DNA from: Roseovarius litorisediminis
GTDB taxonomy: Bacteria; Pseudomonadota; Alphaproteobacteria; Rhodobacterales; Rhodobacteraceae
Length of the DNA stretch: 64,000 nt
NCBI RefSeq assembly: GCF_900172295.1
Contig: NZ_FWFL01000008.1
Coordinates: forward strand, 114,009-178,008
Reading direction: 5' to 3'
Shown: one piece after another, positions 36,900 through 46,565 of the stretch
How the letters are laid out: every line of letters begins with the position of its first letter
Numbering within the stretch: the stretch's first letter is position 1
Notes under the pieces: generated by a model
Told to the model about the DNA's origin: nothing
The model's input: only the letters and a program-made list of their open reading frames with translations
The model's database searches: none
Translations under genes and position numbers: made by a program

Positions 36900-37655
36900 A
36901 TGTCCGTTACCGAACTTCGCCCCAACCTTGACCATTGGCCAGCGCGCGTCGATCTGGCTGCCGCCTTTCGCTGGACCGAACGGCTGAACCTGCACGAAGC
37001 CGTGGCAAACCATTTTTCACTTGCGGTGAATGACGACGGCACGCAGTTCCTGATGAACCCCAATCAGATGCATTTCAGCCGGATCAAGGCCAGCGACCTG
37101 TTGCTGCTGGATGCCAATGACCCTGAAACGCTGGAAGGGCCCAACGCGCCTGACCCCACGGCTTGGGGTCTGCACGGGGCGCTGCACCGGATGTGCCCGC
37201 ATGCCCGCTGCGCGCTGCATGTGCACTCAATCTATGCCACTGTGTTGGCGTCACTGGCGGATAGCACCCTGCCGCCGATCGATCAGAATACAGCGACCTT
37301 TTTTAACCGTGTCGCTGTGGATGACCATTTCGGCGGGTTAGCGTTTGAAGAAGAGGCCGAACGGTGCTGTTCCAACCTGCAAGATCCGAAACAAACCGTG
37401 TTGGTGATGGGTAATCACGGCATCATGGTGATCGGACAGACGGTGGCTGAAACCTTTAACCGGATGTATTATTTTGAACGCGCCTGCGAGACCTATATCA
37501 AGGCGCTTTGGACAGGGCAGCCCCTGCGGCTGTTGTCAGATGAGATTGCCGAGCAGACGGCAGTTGATATTGAAAATTACCCTGGCCAAGCCGAGAAGCA
37601 TTTGTCGGAACTCAAGGCAATTCTGGACGAGGAAGGCTCGAACTACGCAAGCTAG
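36900..37655 (+). CDS. Class II aldolase/adducin family protein
   Basis: A 251-residue zinc aldolase-fold protein. The metal ligands H107 and H109 are in CALHVHSIY and a third is in VMGNHGIMV. Fuculose-1-phosphate-aldolase and adducin-like members have this layout, but the catalytic Glu and oxyanion features cannot be pinned by eye. AAGGAG precedes ATG 36900. It is the first of three rightward genes with a desaturase-like enzyme and an SDR, and divergent LysR suggests inducible control. Substrate unknown. Confidence 0.82.
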   Translation: MSVTELRPNLDHWPARVDLAAAFRWTERLNLHEAVANHFSLAVNDDGTQFLMNPNQMHFSRIKASDLLLLDANDPETLEGPNAPDPTAWGLHGALHRMCPHARCALHVHSIYATVLASLADSTLPPIDQNTATFFNRVAVDDHFGGLAFEEEAERCCSNLQDPKQTVLVMGNHGIMVIGQTVAETFNRMYYFERACETYIKALWTGQPLRLLSDEIAEQTAVDIENYPGQAEKHLSELKAILDEEGSNYAS

Positions 37656-37688
37656 TTCAGTTCAATGCCTTGATCTTGGAGCTAAAAA

Positions 37689-38675
37689 ATGTCTGACAAC
37701 ACAGGCAACCAATCGCGCGAGTGGAACTATCACCCCGACCTGCCGCTCGCAGATCCGTCGATTTTCAAGTGGCCACCTAACCCGGGCTTTGTCGCCCGTT
37801 GGTTTGTCCGCAACTGGCTGACACTGAGCGAGCGCGTGATGCTGGTCATTCTGGCAGTGCTGAGTTGGTGGCTGTTGTACCCGTCGCTTGAGGCCGCGCA
37901 AACCTTTGCTTTCGGGTGGATATTCCAGACCTGGGCCGTGAACATGGGGCTAATGGTTGTCATCGCAGGCGGGCTACACTGGTATTTTTATATGCGCAGG
38001 GGCCAGGGCAAAACCCTGAAGTTCGACAAACGCGATCAGGCCAAAGGCAACCGTTTATGGAATTTTTCGAACCAGGTGCATGATAACGTTTTCTGGTCGC
38101 TGGGGTCGGGTGTGGCACAGCTGACGGCGTTTCAGGTGGTGACCATGTGGTTGATGGCGAACGGTTTTGCACCGGTTATCAGCTTTAGCTCGAACCCGGT
38201 ATGGTTCGTTCTGGCATTGGTGCTGATCCCGATCTGGAGTGCGTTTCACTTCTATTGGGTGCACCGGTTGCTGCATGTGCCGGTTCTTTATAAGCACGTG
38301 CACTCGCTGCATCATCGCAATGTCAATATCGGGCCATGGTCAGGCTTTTCGATGCATCCGGTCGAGCATCTGATCTATCTGACCACCCTGTGCATTCATT
38401 GGGTTGTGGCCAGTCATCCCATCCATTTGATTTTTCACGTTCTTTATCAGGGGCCGGGGGCGGCGATGACCCATACGGGATACGAAGATCTGCTGATCCG
38501 CGACAAACGCAGGCTGGCCTTGGGGACGTTTTATCACCAGCTGCATCACAGGTATTACGAGTGTAATTACGGCAATCAAGAGATGCCCTGGGACCGTTGG
38601 TTCGGGACGTTCCATGATGGATCAGACGAAGGAACCTCCGAAACGCGCGCGCGGAAAAAGCGGATGTATTCCTGA
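37689..38675 (+). CDS. Sterol desaturase (fatty acid hydroxylase) family membrane enzyme
   Basis: A 328-residue di-iron membrane enzyme with about four helices. The histidine boxes are HRLLH (192-196), HVHSLHH (203-209), HPVEH (223-227) and HQLHH (about 292). These match the fatty-acid-hydroxylase superfamily (hydroxylation or desaturation of lipids). It lies 33 bp after the aldolase gene, so is likely co-transcribed. Confidence 0.86.
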   Translation: MSDNTGNQSREWNYHPDLPLADPSIFKWPPNPGFVARWFVRNWLTLSERVMLVILAVLSWWLLYPSLEAAQTFAFGWIFQTWAVNMGLMVVIAGGLHWYFYMRRGQGKTLKFDKRDQAKGNRLWNFSNQVHDNVFWSLGSGVAQLTAFQVVTMWLMANGFAPVISFSSNPVWFVLALVLIPIWSAFHFYWVHRLLHVPVLYKHVHSLHHRNVNIGPWSGFSMHPVEHLIYLTTLCIHWVVASHPIHLIFHVLYQGPGAAMTHTGYEDLLIRDKRRLALGTFYHQLHHRYYECNYGNQEMPWDRWFGTFHDGSDEGTSETRARKKRMYS

Positions 38676-38745
38676 TTTTCTGACTTGTTTTCAATCTGTT
38701 GAAGCTGCCCTTGTCAAATCGTCACGGCCATTACATTAAGGGGCC

Positions 38746-39600
38746 ATGAGCAAAACACTTCTTTCATTCGGGCACGGGTATTCGGCGCGGGCACTGGCGA
38801 AACGGTTGGTGCTTCAGGGCTGGACGATCTATGGCACAACCAGAAACCCCGGCAAATCCAGTGCTTTGGAGGATGAGGGCGTTATCCCGGTGATTTGGCC
38901 CGACGGGGATTTGGGCAAGGCCTTTGATACTGCAACACATCTGCTGATTTCTGCGGGGCCGGATGCCGAAGGCGATCCAATCTTGAACAAATACTCTAGT
39001 GAAATCAAATCTATAGCACCAAATCTGGAATGGGCTGGGTACCTTTCGACGACCGGGGTTTATGGCGACCATCAGGGGGGGTGGGTCAATGAAGATACGC
39101 CACTGGCACCCTCAACCCGGCGCGGACAGATGCGGGTGGATGCAGAAAATCAATGGAAATCAATAGCTTCACTTCCCCTGCATATTTTTCGGCTGGCCGG
39201 CATTTACGGCCCCGGTCGCGGGCCGTTTGAAAAGGTGCGGCAGGGCACGGCGCGACGGATTATAAAAGAAAATCAGGTTTTTAGCAGGATTCACGTTGAA
39301 GATATCGCGCAGGTGCTTGAGGCGTCGATCAGACGACCGAATCCAGGGCAGGCCTATAACCTGTGTGATAATGACCCTGCCCCGCCGCAGGATGTGATTG
39401 GCTATGCCGCAGAGTTGCTGGGCCTGCCAATACCGCCCGAAATATCCTTTGAGGACGCAGAGATGACCCCGATGGCGCGCAGTTTCTATGCCGAGTCTAA
39501 ACGGGTCAGCAATGCGCGGATCAAGGATGAACTCGGTGTAACTCTGATCTATCCCGATTATCGCGCGGGCTTGCAGGCGCTATTGGCCAACGATGACTGA
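38746..39600 (+). CDS. SDR-family NAD(P)-binding protein (YeeZ-like)
   Basis: A 284-residue extended SDR-type protein. The N-terminal glycine motif is SFGHGYSARALAKRL (7-21), and the segment YLSTTGVYGD gives a serine/tyrosine in the usual place. Sugar-nucleotide epimerase-like but shorter, like YeeZ. GGGG precedes ATG. Distance to the desaturase-like gene is 70 bp; co-transcription uncertain. Confidence 0.78.
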   Translation: MSKTLLSFGHGYSARALAKRLVLQGWTIYGTTRNPGKSSALEDEGVIPVIWPDGDLGKAFDTATHLLISAGPDAEGDPILNKYSSEIKSIAPNLEWAGYLSTTGVYGDHQGGWVNEDTPLAPSTRRGQMRVDAENQWKSIASLPLHIFRLAGIYGPGRGPFEKVRQGTARRIIKENQVFSRIHVEDIAQVLEASIRRPNPGQAYNLCDNDPAPPQDVIGYAAELLGLPIPPEISFEDAEMTPMARSFYAESKRVSNARIKDELGVTLIYPDYRAGLQALLANDD

Positions 39601-39676
39601 GATTTGCACGCTTTGTAACAAACGCGAAGATTACCGGCTTCATGCTGACTTTGAAAAGTACCGTATCGTGGGTTAA
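39593..39676 (+). CDS. Possible 27-residue CxxC peptide, overlapping the SDR stop
   Basis: ATG at 39593 overlaps the SDR stop codon in a coupled frame. It reads MTEICTLCNKREDYRLHADF and ends with a TAA at 39674-39676. The CTLC pair could bind zinc. It could be a start-coupled small protein or the remnant of a longer gene lost before the hutC end. No codon evidence either way. Confidence 0.22.
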   Translation: MTEICTLCNKREDYRLHADFEKYRIVG

Positions 39677-39690
39677 GCCCATCCTGCATT

Positions 39691-40410
39691 TCAGACAGAG
39701 ACGGGTGTGCCGACAGAGGTGCGAATCCGGTAACCCGGTGCGTAGGACAGGCGTACCGTGGTGATGGCGCGGTCATGGTCCCATGTGGTGCGGTCAATCA
39801 CGAAAACCGGTGCGCCGCGTGCGGTGCCCAGCAGATCGGCCTCGGCCCCGGCGGCGGCCTCGGCGGTAAAGCTGATATCCCCGTGGGTGTAGGGCACCGT
39901 GGCCAGCAACCATTCGTTGGCACTGATGGTATCAAAGTTTTGGTTCGCGGCGGCGGGTACGGTAGCAAGGTTGATCCAGCGATCCTCGAACACATAGGCC
40001 ACACCAGACGCGAGATGCAGGGCGGTGACATGCAGGCAATCGACCGGGGAATCGGGGCAAAGCCTGGCCTGTATCGAAACCGGAGGGCGGGCAATTTTAC
40101 GGCTGAACATGCGGTAGGTATAACTTTGGCCGCGGTCCTCAATTTCTTGCCGGATCACGGGAATATCAACTGTGGCGCGGCTGACCGGGTGCAGCGCCAC
40201 GCGCGTGCCTGCCTTGCGTCGGCGTTCAAGCATTCCGGCCTCGGCCAGGGCCCGCAGCGCGCGGTTGACGGTGGCGCGAGCACAGCCGAATTCAGCCGCA
40301 AGATCGACTTCATTGGGGATGACATGGCCAGGGGGCCAGTCGCGGGCGTGGATGCGGCGCAAAACCTCGTCCTGAATGGCCTGCCAGTTGCGAAATCGCG
40401 GCTGGCTCAT
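39691..40410 (-). CDS. hutC: Histidine utilisation repressor (GntR/HutC family)
   Basis: A 239-residue GntR/HutC repressor. N-terminal winged helix (about 10-70: PNEVDLAAEFGCARATVNRA) and UTRA ligand domain (RMFSRKIARPPV, CLHVTALHLASG, YVFEDRWIN). It represses hut genes in the absence of urocanate in the established model. Its ATG overlaps the hutF stop by 4 bp, so both are on one transcript. The site it would bind is probably at 41796-41815. Confidence 0.9.
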   Translation of the reverse strand: MSQPRFRNWQAIQDEVLRRIHARDWPPGHVIPNEVDLAAEFGCARATVNRALRALAEAGMLERRRKAGTRVALHPVSRATVDIPVIRQEIEDRGQSYTYRMFSRKIARPPVSIQARLCPDSPVDCLHVTALHLASGVAYVFEDRWINLATVPAAANQNFDTISANEWLLATVPYTHGDISFTAEAAAGAEADLLGTARGAPVFVIDRTTWDHDRAITTVRLSYAPGYRIRTSVGTPVSV

Positions 40411-41771
40411 ATCGCGCCCCTGAGGGGTTCCATGGCGCGGGTATAGGCGGCGGTGATTTCATCGCGCACCTTGTGGCGGCCGTTTTCGACCATGTGCCGC
40501 CCGGCGGCCCAGACATCGCGTACCATCCGGTCGTCCCCGGCAAAGCACCAGCAATCCAGCAACTTGTCACCGGTCTGGCCCGTCAGGTCGATATGGCGGT
40601 CATCCAGTGCTGTGAGATCGGCAAGTTGACCGGCTGCGATCTGACCCGAATTGCGCCCCGCCGCCTGCGCACCACCGGCGCAGATTGCGCTGAAGATACG
40701 GCGGCCTGTTGTGTGATTTGGCGTGGCCAGGGCGGCACGAGAACGGTCGCGCAGGCGCTGCGAATAATCCAGTGTGCGCATCTCTTCCGACAGGGCGATG
40801 CGGATGTTGGAATCTGATCCAAGGGCAATGCGCCCGCCCGCCTCCAGCCAGCGGACACCGTCAAAAATGCCGTCGCCCAGGCTGCTTTCGGTGATAGGAC
40901 ACAGGCCTGCAACTGCGCCGGTCTGCGCGAGAGCGATAGTTTCATGCGGTTGCATCTGGGTGCAATGGATCAGGCACCACTGGTTGTTAACCGGGGCATT
41001 TTCCAGCAGCCATTCAACCGGGCGCTGGCCATATGCGGCAATGATTTCATCGACCTCGGCCACCTGTTCTGCCAGATGCATATGCACCGGACCACCGGCG
41101 GCCAGTTGCGGGGCAAGTCTTACGGCCTCGGGTGCGACGGCGCGCAAGCTGTGCGGGGCCACACCTAGACGGGCGTCGCCAGGCAGGGATTTCAGCGCCC
41201 CGCGGCAATCCTGTACAAGTTTGGCAAAGCGATCAGGATCGTTGCCAAAACGGATCTGACCGCTGGTCAGGTCACGCTTGTCGACGCCGCCATACTGGTA
41301 CTGCACCGGCAGCAAGGTCAGGCCGATGCCTGTCTGATCTGAGGCGGCGATGATGCGTTGAGCCATTTCCGACAGGTCGGCATAGGGCACCCCGCCGGGC
41401 TGATGGTGCAGGTAGTGGAATTCGACGTTGGTGGCATACCCGGCTTCAAGCATTTCCATCTGAACCAAGGCAGCGATGGCCTGCACCTGATCAGGGGTGA
41501 GCAGGTCAAGGAAGCGGTACATCAGTTTGCGCCACGTCCAGAAGCTGTCGCTTGGGTCGGGGCCGCGGCCCTCGGTCAGGCCGGCCATGGCGCGCTGGAA
41601 CGCATGGGAATGGGCATTGACGGGCGCGGGCAACAGGATGCCGGTGCGGTATCCGCAGGCGGGCTGATTGGGCGTAACGCTGGCGATATGGCCCGTCGCG
41701 TCAATGTCTACCGCCACGTCGTGCTTCCAGCCCGACGGCAGCAAAGCCTGTGAAGCCCAAAGTGTTGTCAT
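40407..41771 (-). CDS. hutF: Formimidoylglutamate deiminase
   Basis: A 454-residue amidohydrolase that converts N-formimino-L-glutamate to N-formyl-L-glutamate and ammonia. The metal-site motifs are NAHSHAFQRAM, HMHLAEQ with the following WCLIHCT, and GSDSNIRIA (Asp). The presence of HutF with HutG shows the five-step histidine route rather than direct formiminoglutamase (HutG hydrolase). Start at 41771 (MTTLWASQ). Confidence 0.93.
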   Translation of the reverse strand: MTTLWASQALLPSGWKHDVAVDIDATGHIASVTPNQPACGYRTGILLPAPVNAHSHAFQRAMAGLTEGRGPDPSDSFWTWRKLMYRFLDLLTPDQVQAIAALVQMEMLEAGYATNVEFHYLHHQPGGVPYADLSEMAQRIIAASDQTGIGLTLLPVQYQYGGVDKRDLTSGQIRFGNDPDRFAKLVQDCRGALKSLPGDARLGVAPHSLRAVAPEAVRLAPQLAAGGPVHMHLAEQVAEVDEIIAAYGQRPVEWLLENAPVNNQWCLIHCTQMQPHETIALAQTGAVAGLCPITESSLGDGIFDGVRWLEAGGRIALGSDSNIRIALSEEMRTLDYSQRLRDRSRAALATPNHTTGRRIFSAICAGGAQAAGRNSGQIAAGQLADLTALDDRHIDLTGQTGDKLLDCWCFAGDDRMVRDVWAAGRHMVENGRHKVRDEITAAYTRAMEPLRGAI

Positions 41772-41795
41772 GCCCATTTTCCCGTCTTGACAGAT

Positions 41796-41815
41796 TATTA
41801 TGTCTATACATAATA
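41796..41815. promoter_or_regulatory. 20-bp inverted repeat, likely HutC operator
   Basis: Perfect 8-bp arms TATTATGT/ACATAATA separated by CTAT, in the 81-bp divergent gap between hutF and hutI. The core TGTATAGACA (minus strand) resembles HutC/GntR operators. With hutC directly linked, a HutC site controlling both transcripts is the simplest reading. Sequence seen; binding inferred. Confidence 0.65.
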
Positions 41816-41852
41816 TCGCCAACAACTTTCCAAATCAAGACGGTTCCTTGCT

Positions 41853-43043
41853 ATGCTGCTGAGAAATGCGACAGTTGCCACAATGACGAACGGCCCGGCT
41901 TACGGGTTGATCGAGAACGCCGCTGTTGCAGTTGAGGGCGGAGTTGTCTGCTGGGTGGGACCCGAAACCGATCTGCCCACAGACCATGATATACCCGGCG
42001 AAGATATGGCGGGCCGACTGATTACGCCCGCACTGATTGATTGCCACACTCATATTGTGCACGGCGGCAACCGTGCCGGTGAATTTGAGATGCGACTGAA
42101 CGGGGCAAGCTATGAAGAAGTTGCGCGCGCCGGTGGCGGGATTGTTTCGACCGTGCGCGCAACGCGCGAAACATCCGAGGCTGAGTTGCTGTCAGGGGCG
42201 CTGCGATTTGTCGATGCGTTGCTGGCCGAAGGCGTTTCGGTGATCGAGGTTAAGTCAGGTTATGGGCTGGAGGTTGAAACCGAGCTGAAGATGCTGCGGG
42301 TGGCGCGGGCGATTGAAGGGCAGCGCAGAGTGCGGGTAAAAACCTCGTTTCTTGGCGCCCATGCACTGCCGGTCGAGTATCAGGGCCGCGCGGCGGATTA
42401 TATCGCCCAGGTCTGCCTGCCCGCGTTGGAGCAGGCCAACGCCGAGGGGCTGGTCGACGCGGTTGACGGGTTTTGTGAAGGGATTGCATTTTCGGTCGAA
42501 GAAATGCGGCCAGTGTTTGAAAAGGCGCACACCCTAGGCCTTCCGGTGAAGCTGCATGCCGAGCAGCTAAGCAATATCGGCGGCACACAGCTGGCCGCGG
42601 AATTTGGTGCTTTGTCGGCGGATCACGTTGAATATGCCGATGAGTCCGATGCCATGGCGCTGGCAAAATCCGGCAGCGTGGCGGTTCTGCTGCCCGGAGC
42701 GTTTTACACTCTGCACGAAACGCAGGTGCCGCCGGTGGCGGCCTTCCGCAAACACGGCGTGCCGATGGCGCTGGCGACCGACTGCAATCCGGGTTCGTCA
42801 CCGCTGGCGTCGCTTTTGCTGGTGATGAACATGGGCTGCACCCTGTTTCGCCTTACACCGGAAGAGGCGCTGGCCGGGGTGACGCGCCATGCGGCACAGG
42901 CGTTGGGGCTGGATGACACGGGCGTTATCGCCCCCGGCAAGCGCGCCGACCTGGCGGTGTGGGATGTGGGGCGGCCTGCCGAACTGGCCTATCGCATTGG
43001 GTTTAACCCGCTGTATCGACGGATTTTCGGAGGTGAGGGATGA
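41853..43043 (+). CDS. hutI: Imidazolonepropionase
   Basis: A 396-residue amidohydrolase that opens 4-imidazolone-5-propionate to formiminoglutamate. Metal-site motifs: [17 protein letters not shown], and [14 protein letters not shown] [14 protein letters not shown]. Length matches the family (about 400). It starts the rightward operon; hutH overlaps it by 4 bp. Confidence 0.95.
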   Translation: MLLRNATVATMTNGPAYGLIENAAVAVEGGVVCWVGPETDLPTDHDIPGEDMAGRLITPALIDCHTHIVHGGNRAGEFEMRLNGASYEEVARAGGGIVSTVRATRETSEAELLSGALRFVDALLAEGVSVIEVKSGYGLEVETELKMLRVARAIEGQRRVRVKTSFLGAHALPVEYQGRAADYIAQVCLPALEQANAEGLVDAVDGFCEGIAFSVEEMRPVFEKAHTLGLPVKLHAEQLSNIGGTQLAAEFGALSADHVEYADESDAMALAKSGSVAVLLPGAFYTLHETQVPPVAAFRKHGVPMALATDCNPGSSPLASLLLVMNMGCTLFRLTPEEALAGVTRHAAQALGLDDTGVIAPGKRADLAVWDVGRPAELAYRIGFNPLYRRIFGGEG

Positions 43044-44590
43044 GTAAGGTACTGACACCCGGTGCGGTGACGCTGACCGAGCTAGAGACGATCTGGCGGC
43101 AGGGTCTGTCCGTGTCTCTGGACCCCTCGGTCCGACCAGCGGTTGAGGATGCCGAGGCGCTGGTGCGCCGTGCGGCAGAAGGTGACGTGGCGGTGTATGG
43201 CGTCAATACCGGCTTTGGCAAACTGGCCAGCGTCAAGATCCCCGCCGAGCAGACCGAGACATTACAGCGCAACCTGATCCTGTCGCATTGCTGCGGTGTG
43301 GGCGAGCCTATGGATGTGGCTACCACCCGGTTGATGATGGTGCTGAAACTGATGTCGCTGGGGCGCGGGGCCTCGGGTGTGAAATGGGCCACGATTGACC
43401 TGATCGAACGTATGTTGGCGAAAGGTGTGACACCGGTGGTCCCGGATCAGGGGTCGGTCGGTGCCTCGGGCGATCTGGCGCCGCTGGCCCATATGGCCGC
43501 CGTGATGCTAGGTGAAGGCGAGGCGATTTTTAGCGGTCAGCGCCTGTCGGGCAGTCAGGCCCTAAGCCAGGCCGGGCTGAAGCCAATCGTTCTCGGCCCA
43601 AAAGAAGGGCTGGCGCTGATTAACGGCACACAGTTTTCCACCGCCTGCGCGCTGGTGGGTCTGTGGGGCGCGTGGCGCAATGCACAAAGCTGCATCGTGA
43701 CCTCTTCACTTTCAACAGATGCGATCATGGGATCAACCGCCCCCTTGATCGATGAAATTCATACGTTGCGCGGCCATCGCGGCCAGATCGAGGCCGCCCG
43801 CGCACAGCGCGCCCTTATGGACGGCTCTGAGATCCGCGAAAGCCATCGCGACGGCGATACCCGCGTTCAGGACCCCTATTGCATCCGCTGCCAGGCGCAG
43901 GTTTCAGGCGCTGCGATTGATCTGCTGCGCCGCGCCGGTGAGGTGTTGCAGGTCGAGGCGAATGCGGTCACGGACAACCCTTTGGTTCTGGTAGACAAGG
44001 ACGACCCTTCCGGGGGCAGGATCGTGTCGGGCGGCAATTTCCATGCCGAACCGGTGGGTTTTGCCGCGGATCAGATTGCAATAGCAATTGCTGAATTGGG
44101 CGCGATTGCCCAACGACGCGTGGCGCTGATGGTAGACCCAACGCTGAGCTTTGATCTGCCGCCTTTTCTGACGCCCGAACCGGGGTTGAATTCGGGCCTG
44201 ATGATTGCCGAGGTGACCACAGCCGCGCTGATGAGCGAAAACAAGCATCTGGCCAATCCCTGCTCCACGGATTCCACCCCGACCAGTGCCAACCAGGAGG
44301 ACCACGTGAGCATGGCCGCCCACGCGGCCCGGCGGCTGGCGCGGATGAATGCCAACCTGAATTCCATTCTGGGGGTCGAGGCGATTTGCGGCGCACAGGG
44401 CATCGGCTTTCGCGCTCCGCTACAGACCAGCGCGGCGTTGCAAGCGGCCGTGGAGCGGTTGCGTCAGGCGGTATCGGCGCTGGAAGCCGACCGGTATCTG
44501 GCACCGGATCTTCAGGCAGCAACAGAGTTGATCCGTGACGGGGCGCTTGTAAGTGCCACCGGGCTGAACATGATACTGGGAGAGGCATGA
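43040..44590 (+). CDS. hutH: Histidine ammonia-lyase
   Basis: A 516-residue lyase that turns L-histidine into urocanate and ammonia. The ASG tripeptide that forms the MIO cofactor is at 142-144 ([14 protein letters not shown]), at the same place as in characterised Hut[10 protein letters not shown] and [17 protein letters not shown] are other family motifs. Four-bp overlaps with hutI and hutG show coupling. Confidence 0.96.
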   Translation: MSKVLTPGAVTLTELETIWRQGLSVSLDPSVRPAVEDAEALVRRAAEGDVAVYGVNTGFGKLASVKIPAEQTETLQRNLILSHCCGVGEPMDVATTRLMMVLKLMSLGRGASGVKWATIDLIERMLAKGVTPVVPDQGSVGASGDLAPLAHMAAVMLGEGEAIFSGQRLSGSQALSQAGLKPIVLGPKEGLALINGTQFSTACALVGLWGAWRNAQSCIVTSSLSTDAIMGSTAPLIDEIHTLRGHRGQIEAARAQRALMDGSEIRESHRDGDTRVQDPYCIRCQAQVSGAAIDLLRRAGEVLQVEANAVTDNPLVLVDKDDPSGGRIVSGGNFHAEPVGFAADQIAIAIAELGAIAQRRVALMVDPTLSFDLPPFLTPEPGLNSGLMIAEVTTAALMSENKHLANPCSTDSTPTSANQEDHVSMAAHAARRLARMNANLNSILGVEAICGAQGIGFRAPLQTSAALQAAVERLRQAVSALEADRYLAPDLQAATELIRDGALVSATGLNMILGEA

Positions 44591-45384
44591 TGGACGCGGT
44601 CGAAGTGATCAAGGGCGGTGGCCCCGTCGTATTGGGTATGCCGCATACGGGAACGTATGTTCCACAGGATGTTCGCGCGAAATTGAACGAGCGCGGGCGT
44701 GGGCTGGACGATACTGACTGGAACATTCACAAGCTGTATGATGGGCTGTTGCCCGGTGCCACGGTGGTGCGCGCCAAATTTCATCGCTATGTGATCGACG
44801 CCAACCGCGACCCGTCAGGGGCCAGCCTGTACCCCGGGCAGAACACCACCGGCCTTGTACCGTTGACCGATTTTGATGGCAATGACATCTGGGATCAACC
44901 GCCCTCGGGCGTGGAAATCGAGCACCGGCGCGAAACATGGCATGCGCCCTATCACGCCGCGCTAAAGGCCGAGCTGGAACGCGTGCACGCATTGCACGGG
45001 GTGGTCGTTCTTTATGACTGCCACTCCATACGGTCGCGTATTCCGTTTCTGTTTGACGGCACCCTGCCCGATTTCAATATCGGGACAAATGAAGGCACGA
45101 CCTGTGCGCCGGTGATTGCACAGACGGTTGAGGACGTGTGTGGCGCAGCCAGGGGCTATACCTCTATCAGCAATGGCCGTTTCAAGGGCGGCTGGACCAC
45201 GCGGCACTATGGAATACCCGAAAAAGGCTTTCACGCCATCCAGATGGAACTGGCGCAATCCACCTATATGCAGGAAAGCGCGCCCTGGCCTTATCTGCAC
45301 GAGCGCGCCGATGAAACCCGCGTGCCTCTGGCCGATTTGCTGGGTCGGATCGACCGACTGGCGCGCGAAGGAGTGTTGGGATGA
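44587..45384 (+). CDS. hutG: N-formylglutamate deformylase
   Basis: A 265-residue N-formylglutamate amidohydrolase that releases formate and L-glutamate. The zinc-site motifs are [11 protein letters not shown] and [16 protein letters not shown]. Four-bp overlap with the next gene (CoA transferase). Confidence 0.93.
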   Translation: MMDAVEVIKGGGPVVLGMPHTGTYVPQDVRAKLNERGRGLDDTDWNIHKLYDGLLPGATVVRAKFHRYVIDANRDPSGASLYPGQNTTGLVPLTDFDGNDIWDQPPSGVEIEHRRETWHAPYHAALKAELERVHALHGVVVLYDCHSIRSRIPFLFDGTLPDFNIGTNEGTTCAPVIAQTVEDVCGAARGYTSISNGRFKGGWTTRHYGIPEKGFHAIQMELAQSTYMQESAPWPYLHERADETRVPLADLLGRIDRLAREGVLG

Positions 45385-46565
45385 CGCCACTTGCAGGCAT
45401 CAAGGTGCTGGACCTGACCCGCGTTCTGGCTGGGCCGTATTGCACGGCGCTGCTGGCCGATCTGGGGGCCGACGTGATCAAGCTGGAGCCACCCAGGGGT
45501 GATGATTACCGCCATATCGGGCCTTTTCAGCAGGGTGAAAGTGCATTGTTCACACTGAACAATCGCGGCAAGAAAAGCATTTCCCTGAACCTGAAATCAC
45601 CCGAAGGGCTGGCGTTGGCGCAAGAGATTGCCGCCGGATGTGATGTGGTGGTTGAAAACTTCCGCCCCGGAGTGGCTGAAAAGATCGGGCTGGGCGCGGA
45701 TGTGTTGCGCAAAGCCAAACCAGGGCTGATCTATTGCAGCGTTTCGGGCTTTGGCCAGACCGGGCCGTTTCGCGACCTGCCGGCCTATGATCTTGTGGTG
45801 CAGGCGATGTCGGGGCTGATGGCCGCGACGGGCGAGGCCGGTGGCGCGCCGCTGAAAACCGGCGAGTCGGTGGCGGATCTGGTGGGTGGGCTTTTCGGGT
45901 CCTGGGCGATCATGGCAGCGCTGGTTCAAAAGGCGCGCACCGGGCAAGGGGCGACTCTGGACGTGGCGATGTATGACGCACTTTATTCGATGCTGACCAC
46001 CAGCCATGCCTTGCACTTCTACGCGGATAAGACGCCCGAACGGGTGGGAAACCGGCATCCGCTGTCGACACCTTTTGGCTGCTTTGAAACCGCTGACGGG
46101 CAGGTGGTGATTGCGGTTCTGACACCGGCGCAATTTGCCCGTTTATCCACGCTTATCGGTCAACCAGGCCTGCCCGACGAAACGCGTTTTGCCACCGATG
46201 AGGCACGCACGGAAAACGAACCCGAGTTGCGCAGTCTGATTGAAGACTGGAGCAAGGGATTGAACACCGAGGCGGCCATGGTTGCCCTGGCCGAGGCGCA
46301 ACTGCCAAGCGCCCCGATCTGGGGCATTGCGCAGGCCAGCGACAGCGCGCACGCCAGGGCGCGTGGGCTGGTGCAGATGTTGCCGCATGGCGTTCTGGGG
46401 CAGGCGCCGGTGGTTCCGCAGCCGGTGCAGTTTGACGGCGTGAAACTGATGACATACAGCCCGGCGCCCGGACTTGGCGCAGATGCAGCAGAGATCTTGC
46501 AGGCATTCTGCAGCGTCGATGCGGCACGGTTTGAAGACCTGAAAAAGGCCGGGGTGGTGGCATGA
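45381..46565 (+). CDS. CaiB/BaiF-type (family III) CoA transferase inside the hut operon
   Basis: A 394-residue family III CoA transferase. N-terminal LAGIKVLDLTRVLAGPYCT, VVENFRPGVAEKIGLG, LKTGESVADLVGGLFGSWA with the probable catalytic D166, and the typical TGQGATLDVAMYDAL. Members such as CaiB move CoA between short acids without ATP. No such gene belongs to the known hut pathway. It is fixed here by 4-bp overlaps with hutG and the acyl-CoA dehydrogenase gene, so it is co-expressed with histidine catabolism. Substrate unknown; imidazolepropionate proposed. Confidence 0.88.
   Translation: MTPLAGIKVLDLTRVLAGPYCTALLADLGADVIKLEPPRGDDYRHIGPFQQGESALFTLNNRGKKSISLNLKSPEGLALAQEIAAGCDVVVENFRPGVAEKIGLGADVLRKAKPGLIYCSVSGFGQTGPFRDLPAYDLVVQAMSGLMAATGEAGGAPLKTGESVADLVGGLFGSWAIMAALVQKARTGQGATLDVAMYDALYSMLTTSHALHFYADKTPERVGNRHPLSTPFGCFETADGQVVIAVLTPAQFARLSTLIGQPGLPDETRFATDEARTENEPELRSLIEDWSKGLNTEAAMVALAEAQLPSAPIWGIAQASDSAHARARGLVQMLPHGVLGQAPVVPQPVQFDGVKLMTYSPAPGLGADAAEILQAFCSVDAARFEDLKKAGVVA

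Noticed and set aside
44587..45384. hutG as formimidoylglutamase (direct four-step route)
   Set aside because: The protein has N-formylglutamate deformylase motifs and hutF is present, so the five-step route is the right one.
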